Below are positions 7,649 to 16,706 of a stretch of DNA of 64,000 nucleotides, piece by piece; positions within the stretch are counted from its first letter, which is position 1; the number at the start of each line of letters is the position of its first letter. Source of the DNA: Bacteroidia bacterium. Lineage in GTDB: Bacteria > Bacteroidota > Bacteroidia > J057. A program made the translations under genes and the position numbers. The notes under the pieces are model-generated. The model saw only the letters and a program-made list of their open reading frames with translations, ran no database searches and was not told where the DNA came from. The stretch is from assembly GCA_022760475.1 (NCBI GenBank), contig JALEFZ010000005.1:160845-224844 (forward strand). Reading direction: 5' to 3'.

Positions 7649-9886
7649 TTATTTTTGAGTTTTTGTATGGGTTCCCATTTTGGATCTTCCTACCTGCATA
7701 GAGGCGGGCTTACCAAAAAGTTCAGGATATAGATACTTGCCCTTGTCTTCTTCATCTTTCTCTACGGTATTAGGGATTCGATATTTTTCAGCAAATTTAT
7801 CTTTCCTGATACCTGTTACCTGCCATGAAACTTCCACATTAGGTTTAGAAGTCTGGATGACAAAGCGATTGTTTGAAATTTTTTCTTTAATGATGGCTTG
7901 GGCAAATGTACCAATGGTTGTCAATTGGTAACGGAAGTCCTTGTTAAGCGCAGAGAAGTAATCTGGCAGCTCAACCGTTGCAAATCCTTGCTGATCCGTA
8001 GTAATGTTTCCATTGTAGACATTCATCATGTCAGGGGATTCAACGAAGGAGTGATAAAGGTATTTGTTTTCAGGATCTAAAGGGTGATCAATTTTAAAAG
8101 AACCCCCACCTTTTGACAGGGTTCCTAATACCGCGACGGTATTGTTCTCAAAGATATTAAGGACCTGTCCACCTGTAGATCTCTGGAAAGAAGCAATGAA
8201 ATTGTCAGTTGATTTGGATTTGACGGTTAGTTTTACGTTTGGAAAGTTGTCACCCATTCCAATATTGCCACCTGAAAACACATTTAATACATCTGTACCA
8301 TCATCTTCATCAATCCAGAATATCCATGTTTCACTGGCTGATCTGGGTTTGAAGTAGTGGGTAAGGTTACCAGTTGTATTTCTGGCTCCATATCCTATAC
8401 GACCATCTCCTTCAATGGTAATATCTGGATCTGTACCAGGATTTCCGAAAATCTTTAAATCATTGAATCCTATCACTTCATTCAGGCCATAGATGTTTGA
8501 ATCGTCAGCAGTTCGAATGTTACCATTTACAAATAACCTTGCATCTGTGGCAAAGGTGGTCGAACCCAGGGTGACATTCCCTTCGGTCGAGAGGGCATCT
8601 CTTACCCTAAGATTTTTTTGCCCAGGCATTTCAAGCGTGGTCCAATCGTTATTGGTTGATCCATCCAGGATACCAGGTTGGATGTTAAATCCAAGTGTCC
8701 CATTTGATACTTCCAATTTGGACGATGGAGAGGTTGTTCCAATCCCCAGGTTCCCATCGTCATTTAATGTCATTCTAATGGGAAGATTGGTAGCCAATCC
8801 AGCTGCCCCTTTCGTAGCAAAGTGAAGATGTCCAACGGAGTTTGGGCCTACTCTTTGGTGGATTATGGCAGCTCCCAGATCAGGTATACCATTGTTGATC
8901 TCTCCTGAGCTACCAAATCCCATTCCTATGGCATTATTTCCCTGGCCATTGGTTCCTTTAGTAATGTTAAATGAAAGATCGGTAACTTTTACAGAGTCAA
9001 ATCCTGCCGTAATGGCATTGGGACCTACTCCATCTGTTTTGATGGTAAGGGGTGCCGTTGGAGGAGTCGAATTAAGGAGCGATTGACCAATAGCAACTGG
9101 GCTATTGCGATAAATCCAACTTTGTCCTAATAACCAAGGGGAACTGCCTTCTTCATCAATTCCAGGAGCCCAATCAGTCCCATTCCATTTTAAGACTTGA
9201 CCATTTGTTGGATTTGTTGAACTAACACTCCTGCCCTGTAGGCCAGACACGGTAGGATTGGGATAAGTGCCTGTGAGGTCTCCACCCGCTGTAGTCCCAG
9301 GTGCAATGGCATTGGTACTAATCACGTTGTTGGTGATGCTGATCCCTGTTCCTGCAGTGAAAGTAGGAAGGGTAACTGTATTCCCTTTTGAAATGGAAAG
9401 GTCATTTCCATTGATTGCCAGGTCTTGAATCTCATTGGTAGAGTCCTGATCCAGGTCGCCGGGGACAGAACCTGCCTGATTTGCATAGATAGAGTAGGGA
9501 ACCGAAAGCAATTGACTGGTACCCAGTACAGCGTAGTTGGTGCCGCCTGTTTCGTCTACCTCAATCTGAAGAAAGAAGTCGTTGCTGCCCCATGAGATGG
9601 CCGAAAAGATTCCAGAAACTACAGTTCCTTCACCTACATTGACGGTAATCAATCCCAGGCTAGACGTTGTAGCAGTGTGGGCCTCCTGATAGACCATGGT
9701 TCCAGCTGTGGAGCCTTCCAGGATGCTCAATCTTAGACTTACAGCCTGTGCAGCTATGGGTGCATTACTTGCATCACGAACTACAGCCTGATATTTGAAT
9801 GCTTGTGGACTTTGGGCAAAAATTTGGCCAACTCCAATTAAGAGATAGATCAAAAAGCCGCAAAGAGCCTTGTTAATAGTTTCCAT
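7649..9886 (-). CDS. Secreted tail-fibre-like protein
   Basis: The 745-residue protein has a signal peptide (1-24) and an N-terminal domain of about 130 residues (F-K-Y-Q-A-V-V-R-D, S-I-L-E-G, V-P-Y-S-I-Y-A) shared with the gene at 62755. A phage-tail-fibre-like stretch follows (G-G-D-L-T-G-T-Y-P-N-P-T-V, then G-Q-V-L-K-W-N-G), with further repeats of the N-I-G-x-G-T type typical of trimeric fibres. The C-terminal 150 residues contain F-K-I-D-H-P-L-D-P and Y-H-S-F-V-E-S, a module often found in such Bacteroidota fibre-like proteins. No T9SS sorting domain is visible here; the next gene downstream has one. It is likely surface-exposed or secreted, and its function is unknown. Confidence 0.75.
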   Translation of the reverse strand: METINKALCGFLIYLLIGVGQIFAQSPQAFKYQAVVRDASNAPIAAQAVSLRLSILEGSTAGTMVYQEAHTATTSSLGLITVNVGEGTVVSGIFSAISWGSNDFFLQIEVDETGGTNYAVLGTSQLLSVPYSIYANQAGSVPGDLDQDSTNEIQDLAINGNDLSISKGNTVTLPTFTAGTGISITNNVISTNAIAPGTTAGGDLTGTYPNPTVSGLQGRSVSSTNPTNGQVLKWNGTDWAPGIDEEGSSPWLLGQSWIYRNSPVAIGQSLLNSTPPTAPLTIKTDGVGPNAITAGFDSVKVTDLSFNITKGTNGQGNNAIGMGFGSSGEINNGIPDLGAAIIHQRVGPNSVGHLHFATKGAAGLATNLPIRMTLNDDGNLGIGTTSPSSKLEVSNGTLGFNIQPGILDGSTNNDWTTLEMPGQKNLRVRDALSTEGNVTLGSTTFATDARLFVNGNIRTADDSNIYGLNEVIGFNDLKIFGNPGTDPDITIEGDGRIGYGARNTTGNLTHYFKPRSASETWIFWIDEDDGTDVLNVFSGGNIGMGDNFPNVKLTVKSKSTDNFIASFQRSTGGQVLNIFENNTVAVLGTLSKGGGSFKIDHPLDPENKYLYHSFVESPDMMNVYNGNITTDQQGFATVELPDYFSALNKDFRYQLTTIGTFAQAIIKEKISNNRFVIQTSKPNVEVSWQVTGIRKDKFAEKYRIPNTVEKDEEDKGKYLYPELFGKPASMQVGRSKMGTHTKTQK

Positions 9887-10058
9887 GTTAATTCTGTTTA
9901 GGGGGTAAAACTTTGATTAAAGGTGTTTCTTTAGTCGAAACTATTACGAAGAGACAGAATTTATTTGGACCACTATAGAGCATTAATACTTGAATGCTTA
10001 TTCAGGAAAATTTACCTACTAGGTAGGTAAAACGCCCTAGGCTATGGGATGAAAACAC

Positions 10059-10090
10059 AATAGGCTAAGGGAATATTCCCTTAGCCTATT
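10059..10090 (-). terminator. Perfect 32-bp palindrome, probable terminator of prohibitin gene
   Basis: Two perfect 16-bp arms meet with no spacer. On the minus strand the hairpin is followed by GTGTTTTC. It lies 67 bp past the prohibitin stop codon. The weak T-run makes it a moderate terminator, so a protein-binding palindrome cannot be excluded. Confidence 0.55.
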
Positions 10091-10157
10091 ATCTCTTGAT
10101 CTACCTCGCTGATTGATAAGTCCGGTAGACTTATATCATTGTTGGCTTGCTAGTCAA

Positions 10158-10982
10158 TTATTTCCCACCACCCAAAATCAGGGGTAGCCCTCCATTATCA
10201 CTAGATCCTACGATGATGGTTTTTGAGTTTGGAGATTCCGCCAATTTAATGGTGGCCTCAATGCCTTTATCTTGCAGGATATTTTTGGTAAGGGATGCAT
10301 TCAGGATTCGGTTGGCCTCAGCCTTACCCTTTGCACGTGTGATCTGACGTTGGGCTTCAAGTTCTTCTTGCTTGAGTAGGTACTCATACTTTTGAGCCTC
10401 CTGGTCTGCTTGCTGCTTTGCCTCAATTGCCTCTTGTACCTTTTTGGGCAGGGTAATGTCCCTGATCAATACCTCTCTCAATACTACATAGTTTTGTGTA
10501 AGGGCTTTCTCAATATCAGTTTTGATGAGCTCGGTTACAGTGTCTCTTTTGGTAGAATAAAGTTCTTCCTCCGTAAACTTACCAATTACTTCCCTTACAG
10601 AAGACCTTACCTCAGGAGTAACCAGTGTTCTTAAGTAATCCGTACCAAAGTTTTCGTGTAGGTCTCCAATCTTATTATAGACTGGGTGTGTACGTACAGT
10701 GACGTCGATCTCGATGTTCAAAGCGTTTCTGGATAGAATCTTCATGGTTTCATCCTGGCTATGCTCACGTACATCATATTTGTACATAGAGTTCCAGGGT
10801 GCAATTACATGAAAACCTGGTGTAAAGACTTTTTCTTTGTCTAGACCTCCGCCAAAGGGACGGAAAACAACACCACGCTCACCTGCATCTACGGTAACAA
10901 AGGCTCCCGACGTAAGGAGAACCAATAATAGAAAGCCCCCAAATACCATAAGGGCAGTCGTAAGTATTCTCGAACGGTTCAT
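10158..10982 (-). CDS. Prohibitin/SPFH-domain membrane protein
   Basis: Translation most likely starts at ATG 10982, giving 274 residues. The frame is open further upstream, but those residues do not look like an SPFH N-terminus. One hydrophobic helix (about 8-28) is followed by an SPFH/Band 7 domain with V-D-A-G-E-R-G-V and a long charged helical region (about 180-235) rich in Gln, Ala and Glu. The tail is Gly-rich (L-I-L-G-G-G). Prohibitin-family proteins form large ring-like oligomers in the inner membrane and often modulate FtsH-type proteases. No protease gene is adjacent, so its partner here is unknown. Confidence 0.88.
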   Translation of the reverse strand: MNRSRILTTALMVFGGFLLLVLLTSGAFVTVDAGERGVVFRPFGGGLDKEKVFTPGFHVIAPWNSMYKYDVREHSQDETMKILSRNALNIEIDVTVRTHPVYNKIGDLHENFGTDYLRTLVTPEVRSSVREVIGKFTEEELYSTKRDTVTELIKTDIEKALTQNYVVLREVLIRDITLPKKVQEAIEAKQQADQEAQKYEYLLKQEELEAQRQITRAKGKAEANRILNASLTKNILQDKGIEATIKLAESPNSKTIIVGSSDNGGLPLILGGGK

Positions 10983-11164
10983 AAGTTTTATTTTTAAGAC
11001 AGTGTTTTTAAAGCTATTGACATAATGTAGTCGATTAAAGTTTGAAAATATTGACGACAAATTCCACTAAATAGCCCTAAAGCTTTGGTTTCAACAAAAA
11101 AAGAAGCCTGTGCAACCTATATGTGCTTAAAACCTTCCTAGCTATAAACTAAATTCTTACGAAC

Positions 11165-11758
11165 ATGAGACGCATAACCATTTTTATTTTGTTGTTTACA
11201 CTTTGCTCTGTGTTGATGGCTCAAAGGAAGGAAAGGAGCTTTTTCAGCCAATACGCTCAGGGTAAAACACTTGTAGGTGCAAGTTTGGGTTCTACTGGCT
11301 TTGCTTCTGTTTTTGATGGGTCCTTTTACCTCCCCAATGCTTCTAGGCTTAATGCCCAGGGAAGATTAGGTTATTTTGTCCAGGATCAATTGCTGGTAGG
11401 TTTAAGTATTGGCAGAAATATTGACATTAACTATCCATTTGCAACTTATACCCCAATCAGGACAGAGGTCTTTTCTCGCTATTATTTTACCGGAGATCGC
11501 CTGGTTAACTTCTTTGGAGAGGCAGGTGCCGGGATATCCTATGCCAATCCGATTAGAAATAGTGATGGGCAATTACTCTTTGGGGGACTTAATCCTCATG
11601 CGCATGTGGAGATAGGCGCTTCCCTCCCTATCAGAAACAGAACAACTATTGACATTGGAACACAATTAGATTTTAATTCCTCAAAATCAGATACCAGGCC
11701 GACCTTCAGAACCATAGGCTGGACTCCTTTTAAGTTAGGGCTCAATTATTCTTTTTAG
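11165..11758 (+). CDS. Small outer-membrane beta-barrel protein
   Basis: A 197-residue protein with a signal peptide (1-19, ending L-M-A-Q). The rest shows alternating hydrophobic residues in strands and ends in F-K-L-G-L-N-Y-S-F, with a terminal Phe as in outer-membrane barrels. The size fits an eight-stranded OmpX/OmpW-like barrel. It is transcribed divergently from the prohibitin gene across a gap of about 180 bp. Its ligand or role cannot be read from the sequence. Confidence 0.75.
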   Translation: MRRITIFILLFTLCSVLMAQRKERSFFSQYAQGKTLVGASLGSTGFASVFDGSFYLPNASRLNAQGRLGYFVQDQLLVGLSIGRNIDINYPFATYTPIRTEVFSRYYFTGDRLVNFFGEAGAGISYANPIRNSDGQLLFGGLNPHAHVEIGASLPIRNRTTIDIGTQLDFNSSKSDTRPTFRTIGWTPFKLGLNYSF

Positions 11759-11851
11759 AAGCTGCCCAAAAATCATTTCCTCAGAACTTTGAAAGCTGCT
11801 TATAAACTCAAAAATCAGCTTCTTAAAGAGTTTTGCACAAAGCATGAAAGG

Positions 11852-11884
11852 AATAGGGGCAAGAAATTCTTGCTCCTATTTTAG
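11852..11884 (+). terminator. Intrinsic terminator between convergent genes
   Basis: A 12-bp stem with one G-T pair (11852-11863 with 11869-11880, 5-nt loop) is followed by T residues. It terminates the plus-strand barrel gene and overlaps the stop codon of the convergent metalloprotease gene at 11876. Confidence 0.65.
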
Positions 11885-13987
11885 TATTTTCCGGAATTTC
11901 TCCCAGCCATTTCCTCTGATTTTCAGGATATAGCTTCCTTGGGCGATGCCATTTGCCTGTAGGGCAACTGGACGCTCTGTTTGATTTCTACTCAACTCCC
12001 ATGTATTTACCAATTGGCCATGGGTAGACCAGAGTTCCAATTTTACATCTTCTGCCTCGGGCAATTCCAGCCAAAACTCTTCGCCAATCGGATTGGGATA
12101 GAGCTTGATATCTTGAGAAAATACAGGCTCAACATTTACCGTACTGGCAACACAACTACCAAAAATTTTGATGTTATCGATATACAGGTTATTTCCATAG
12201 CCATTTTTGGCGATGAATTTCAACCTGACATTGCTTTCTCCGCTAAATTGAGAAAGGTCAATCAACTTGCATTGAGCACCTTGGCTTCCCTGGTAACACC
12301 AGTCTGCGTCCGAAGTGGGAACAAAATCATTTGAAGTAAAAGATGCGGTCGCAAAATTGAAGCTGCCGTTCTCTGCGTCCCTGAATAGCAGGTAAGGATA
12401 GTTTTGTCCCCCATCGATAGATGCCCTGATGATTAAAGAGTCTTGGCTTGCTCCTTGGGCAAAGGATCGATAAGCATGGTCAAAGGCCAATTCCATATCG
12501 AAATAGCTGGAAAAATCAAGGTTGGGAGAGATGAGTTCGTCTATCTCCCCTGTTGAGGAGTAAACAAACATCCTTACGGAGACTGCAAAATCTCCATTAG
12601 AACTTCCAGCGACAGAGGAAAGCTCCCAAGTTTCCTCATTATCAGAATTGACAACAGTCCAATCTTCCAGGCCTGACTCGAAATCCTGTTCGTAAAGCAG
12701 GGCATCTCTGTTGGGAGTGATGTTGATAAATGTATTTTTTGTAAGGGAAGAGTTGCCAATGGTATTGCTTACGGTAAGGCTCACATTATACTGTCCTGGA
12801 TTGGCATAAGTAACTACTGGATTTTCAAGGGTAGAGCTAGAAGGGGAGCCTCCGGGGAATGACCATGTCCAAGAGGTGGTAGTGTTGAGGGATTCGTTGA
12901 AGAATTGGATCTGACTACCTTGACAGGCAAATCTTTGAGAGGCATCAAAGCGAGCCAAAGGAGCACCTGTGCCTTGGCATACGGTAGAGCTTAGGAGTGC
13001 TCTTCTTCTGGAGGCATTGGCCATGACTGCCCTCATGATGTTTTTTTGGCATTGGGTAAATACATTCATGCAGGCATCGTCGGTGTAATCCATATAGTTT
13101 TCGAACATATCCGGCGTTCCGCAATTTGCAGGTGCTGTTGTAGGACAGCCATAATTTGGCTGATCGGAAGGAGGGGTATCTGCGCATCCATCGTCGACCC
13201 CGCAGCCACCATCTCCCCAGATGTGCTCCAGTCCTAGCCAGTGTCCTACCTCGTGGGTGGTCGTTCTTCCAAGGTTATAGGGGCCTTGTACTGATCCTTT
13301 ACGCCCAAAAGAGGTTGGGGTAATGGTAACTCCATCTTTATACACAGGCTCCAGGGAATCGCTGGGTAAGATGGTAAATCCAAGGAAATCATTTGCCAAG
13401 GGCGAAACCCATATATTCAGGTATTTTGTAGGATCCCAATAGGTAGCTTGCTGAATGGTATTTTGGTGATAAGTGATTCCATATGGGGGGGCGCGGAAGC
13501 CTTCCAGCAACCTGTTTACACGATCTATTCCTGGCTCGGGCATCAAGTTGCCATTGGGATCAACCAGTGCTAGGCAAAACTCAATTTCAATGTCTGCACC
13601 ATCTGGATGGGTATTGTAGCCATTGGAGTTTAATCTTCTTCTGAAATCTTCATTGAGTACATCAATCTGAGAATTGATCTGACTAGCCGTGATATTTCCG
13701 CCAATCCCAACTGCCTCATCATCATGAACGACGTGGACTACCACAGGGATGGTAAGGACATCTCGCTGCACATGATTGCTTTGCCTTCTAAGATTTTCAA
13801 TCCACTGATGGTAATCTTCTCTACTTCGGGATTGAAATCCCTCCTCTCTCAACAACTTTTCAGCCTCAGCCAGTCCACATCTTTCTGTATGTACATGTTG
13901 AGCCGAAACCAGCGGTGCGAAAATAAATGCAAACAGAGTCAGAAATAGGATTTTCGAAAGAAGTCGGGTCAATGAAAAAGCCTTCAT
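11876..13987 (-). CDS. Secreted M43 (pappalysin-type) zinc metalloprotease with PKD and T9SS domains
   Basis: From ATG 13987 the protein is 703 residues with a clear signal peptide (1-29, ending V-S-A-Q). The frame is open for 45 codons upstream, but that segment is not a plausible N-terminus. The zinc site H-E-V-G-H-W-L-G-L-E-H at 245-255 is complete and is followed by the Cys-rich G-C-G-V-D-D-G-C-A-D-T-P typical of M43 cytophagalysin-like peptidases. A PKD domain (about 345-425) with W-T-W-S-F-P-G-G follows, then a beta-sandwich carrying D-N-I-K-I-F-G, and a T9SS type A sorting domain (last 75 residues, L-Y-P-N-P-I). It is predicted to be secreted and to degrade proteins outside the cell. 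Confidence 0.9.
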   Translation of the reverse strand: MKAFSLTRLLSKILFLTLFAFIFAPLVSAQHVHTERCGLAEAEKLLREEGFQSRSREDYHQWIENLRRQSNHVQRDVLTIPVVVHVVHDDEAVGIGGNITASQINSQIDVLNEDFRRRLNSNGYNTHPDGADIEIEFCLALVDPNGNLMPEPGIDRVNRLLEGFRAPPYGITYHQNTIQQATYWDPTKYLNIWVSPLANDFLGFTILPSDSLEPVYKDGVTITPTSFGRKGSVQGPYNLGRTTTHEVGHWLGLEHIWGDGGCGVDDGCADTPPSDQPNYGCPTTAPANCGTPDMFENYMDYTDDACMNVFTQCQKNIMRAVMANASRRRALLSSTVCQGTGAPLARFDASQRFACQGSQIQFFNESLNTTTSWTWSFPGGSPSSSTLENPVVTYANPGQYNVSLTVSNTIGNSSLTKNTFINITPNRDALLYEQDFESGLEDWTVVNSDNEETWELSSVAGSSNGDFAVSVRMFVYSSTGEIDELISPNLDFSSYFDMELAFDHAYRSFAQGASQDSLIIRASIDGGQNYPYLLFRDAENGSFNFATASFTSNDFVPTSDADWCYQGSQGAQCKLIDLSQFSGESNVRLKFIAKNGYGNNLYIDNIKIFGSCVASTVNVEPVFSQDIKLYPNPIGEEFWLELPEAEDVKLELWSTHGQLVNTWELSRNQTERPVALQANGIAQGSYILKIRGNGWEKFRKILK

Positions 13988-14159
13988 AGTAAATTTTTGA
14001 AGAAGCGCATTATTGAGTTCTGGTGTTAGATTAACCCCTGAAAGGCCTATTGGGTTTAGGGAATAAACTAATAAAAAAGACAGCGTCAGAACGACTTGCG
14101 CCTGACATGCCAACCTATTCAACGTAGGAAGTTGCAGATTCGCTGTATGGAAAATTAAA

Positions 14160-15566
14160 TTACTGGTATTGTTCTATGAGTTCAAGGATTTCCCGTTCTT
14201 TTTTCAACACTGGTAGGAGTTCGAATAAGATTGTATGTTGTGCGGGATCGAGGATAAGTCCGTTTTCGAGGTAGGTAAATGCCTTATCCATCATGCCAAT
14301 ATCAAAACAGTAGGCTGCACAATAGAAGTACAGTAATGCCTCGTTGGGGTTTATTTTAATGCCTTCTTCAAGATAAGTAACAGCTCCAATGGGGTTTTTG
14401 TGATCGTATAAAACCCGGGCCCAGTCTTGCCAGATGCTAATATCTGAGGGGCTTAGGCTAATGGCTTGCTCAAGGTATAGGTAGGCATTATATCTCTGTC
14501 CAAGTTTGTATTCACATATGGCCATGGCCAGGCAAAGGTCAGCATTTTCGCTGTCCAATTTATAGGCCTTCTGATAGTAATGTATGGCTTCCAGGTACTT
14601 TTCTCTCCTTTCCAGACAGAATCCAAGGCCTATCCACGCATCAATGTGGTAGGGGTCATGCTTGGTAACTCTCCCGTAATATTTGATGGCGTCATGGAAA
14701 AACTCCAGATTTTCATAGCAATCACCTATCTGATAAAGGGTATGTACATTCTCGGGAGAAAAATAAAGTGCCGATAAGTATGATTGAAGGGCTTCTTGAT
14801 ATTTATCCTTACAAAAGAGAATTTCACCTTTCTTTAGGAGAGCATCTTCATAATCATCCTTGATAACCAAGGCATATTCATATGCATCCAGCGCCTGATC
14901 AAAAAGGCTAACTTTTTGATTGAGGCAGCCTAGGCGATACCAAACAGTGTGTGAATAAGGATTATTGTCAAGATATTTTTCACAAGTCGCAATGGCTTCT
15001 GTGATTTTATCCTCTGATTCGTAAAGGTAGGTAAGCTCGATCAGGGCTTCATCGAAGCCGGGCTTTTCTGCGATTGCTTCCAGGTAATAGGTCTCACTTT
15101 CCTTTGGTCTCTGGCAGATCTGGGCGATATTTCCCATGTGAAGCAATAGCTTCGAAAGATCATCTGTGAAGGCGAGACAAGAGTTCAGGATTTCAATGGC
15201 ATCCTCGTAGCGGCCCATTTTCCCATATATATCTGCTTTCAGCCCCAAATAATCTTGAGAAAGGGGACTCAAAATCAAAGCCTGCTCGATTGATTCTTCT
15301 GCGCGCTTATGATTGCCTAGCTCAAATAATAAGTACGATTTTTGGTAATGAAGTTGACTGTTGGTAGGGAATGTATCAAGTGCAAAAGACACCAACGCCA
15401 AGGCCCTTTTCCATTCCTGCCCTTCCACATAGAAATCATAAATCTGGCTGACTCTGGCTAGATCCATGAAAAAGACTTCATTGTTATTCATCCTCTCCTC
15501 AAACTCCCTCGCAATTTGTCTTGATCTATGATCCTCGAAGTCGTTATGTCCAAATGCTTCTGCCAT
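14160..15566 (-). CDS. Cytoplasmic tetratricopeptide-repeat protein
   Basis: About 468 residues from ATG 15566. The frame opens 13 codons earlier, but this Met precedes the acidic N-terminus M-A-E-A-F-G better. About eleven TPR units of 34 residues follow one another, with the usual W/Y-L-G-x-Y and A-x-x-Y-E-x-A-L positions. There is no signal peptide or membrane helix, so it is likely cytoplasmic. TPR arrays bind other proteins; nothing nearby identifies the partner. The gene is separated from the metalloprotease by a non-coding gap and points the same way. Confidence 0.85.
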   Translation of the reverse strand: MAEAFGHNDFEDHRSRQIAREFEERMNNNEVFFMDLARVSQIYDFYVEGQEWKRALALVSFALDTFPTNSQLHYQKSYLLFELGNHKRAEESIEQALILSPLSQDYLGLKADIYGKMGRYEDAIEILNSCLAFTDDLSKLLLHMGNIAQICQRPKESETYYLEAIAEKPGFDEALIELTYLYESEDKITEAIATCEKYLDNNPYSHTVWYRLGCLNQKVSLFDQALDAYEYALVIKDDYEDALLKKGEILFCKDKYQEALQSYLSALYFSPENVHTLYQIGDCYENLEFFHDAIKYYGRVTKHDPYHIDAWIGLGFCLERREKYLEAIHYYQKAYKLDSENADLCLAMAICEYKLGQRYNAYLYLEQAISLSPSDISIWQDWARVLYDHKNPIGAVTYLEEGIKINPNEALLYFYCAAYCFDIGMMDKAFTYLENGLILDPAQHTILFELLPVLKKEREILELIEQYQ

Positions 15567-15669
15567 AATGGGAAGGTTATGGTCAACAGATGTGTAGTGG
15601 TACAAAAACGGAAATTTCCATTTTGCTTGCTAACAAATGTAAGGCATCATTGGTAATTTGTCTACTTGA

Positions 15670-16563
15670 TTAAATAGTCTTTTTTCGGTAAGTTACTGCA
15701 AATACTCCTACGAAAACCAGAAATATATAAAAGCCTTTTTCCCAATTTAGCTGTCCTTTTGCAAAAAAAATGGATAAGAAAGCAACCAAAACTGGCTGAA
15801 GGTAAATGTAGATAGAGACCACTGATGGATTGACCTTTGAGAGGGCATAAGCATTGAAAGAATAGACCAAAACAGTGGTGAATGTTACGATGTAAAGCAA
15901 ACTCCAATAGGCTTTTACAGGTATTTCTCCCCAATTAACAGCTAATAAATCCGGTGTGCCCATGGGAATGATGATGAGTCCTCCCATTAAAAATATCCAT
16001 TTCACGATGGTCAGTGGATGATACTTCTGTGCCAAGGGCCTTACAATTACCAGGTAGACACCATAGGAGGCAGAGTTGATAAACACAAAAATATCTCCCA
16101 GCAAGGTGTTGCCTCCAAGGCTCAGCGTCCTTCCACTCAGGATCAAAAGCAAGGCCCCTCCAAAGGACAGCAAAAGGCCCAATGCCTTCAGGCCACTTAA
16201 GCTCTCAGTGCGCCAAATGGCTGAAATGATAAAGACAAAGACCGGGGAGGTAATCATCAAAACCGAGGCATTCAGTTCTACTGTAAGGGATAAGCCCTTG
16301 AAAAAGAGCAATTGGTTGATGACAATCCCAAATAGTGAACAGGCTGCCAGAAGTAAATAATCCTTTTTGTCTGTAATTTTCTCATTGACCACAAAAGTTC
16401 CAATGATAAAGAAGACTGAACTTCCGACGATGTTCCTTATGGCAACAACCCCGAAGGCTCCGATATAATCAAATACCCATTTGGCGATGAAATAATTGAA
16501 GGTGTAGGCAAGTGCTACTGCAAGCAATGCCAAATGAGGGTATATGTTGTCCCTGTTAGCCAT
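15670..16563 (-). CDS. DMT-superfamily (EamA) transporter
   Basis: From ATG 16563 the protein is 297 residues with about ten hydrophobic helices arranged as two EamA repeats, the hallmark of drug/metabolite transporters. The upstream extension of the frame (33 codons) is polar and probably untranslated. Motifs such as G-A-F-G-V-V-A-I-R-N in the first repeat and N-P-S-V-V-S-I-Y in the second fit the family. The substrate cannot be told from sequence. It is unlikely to be functionally linked to its TPR and MuiA-like neighbours. Confidence 0.88.
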   Translation of the reverse strand: MANRDNIYPHLALLAVALAYTFNYFIAKWVFDYIGAFGVVAIRNIVGSSVFFIIGTFVVNEKITDKKDYLLLAACSLFGIVINQLLFFKGLSLTVELNASVLMITSPVFVFIISAIWRTESLSGLKALGLLLSFGGALLLILSGRTLSLGGNTLLGDIFVFINSASYGVYLVIVRPLAQKYHPLTIVKWIFLMGGLIIIPMGTPDLLAVNWGEIPVKAYWSLLYIVTFTTVLVYSFNAYALSKVNPSVVSIYIYLQPVLVAFLSIFFAKGQLNWEKGFYIFLVFVGVFAVTYRKKTI

Positions 16564-16706
16564 CTGAGAAGTGTTTTTGAGGATGGCGCGAAGATAGGTA
16601 AAATAAGGGAGCTTTGGTGTTCTGGGACTGACTTCAAAATTATTCCTATCAATAAGTACCAAGGCAGAGGGCTATTTTCCAACCGCCTTGATACGAATTT
16701 AGTATG

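Noticed and set aside
10059..10090. The 32-bp perfect palindrome as an operator.
   Set aside because: Its position past the prohibitin stop codon and the following TTTT on the minus strand fit a terminator better, though the T-run is weak.
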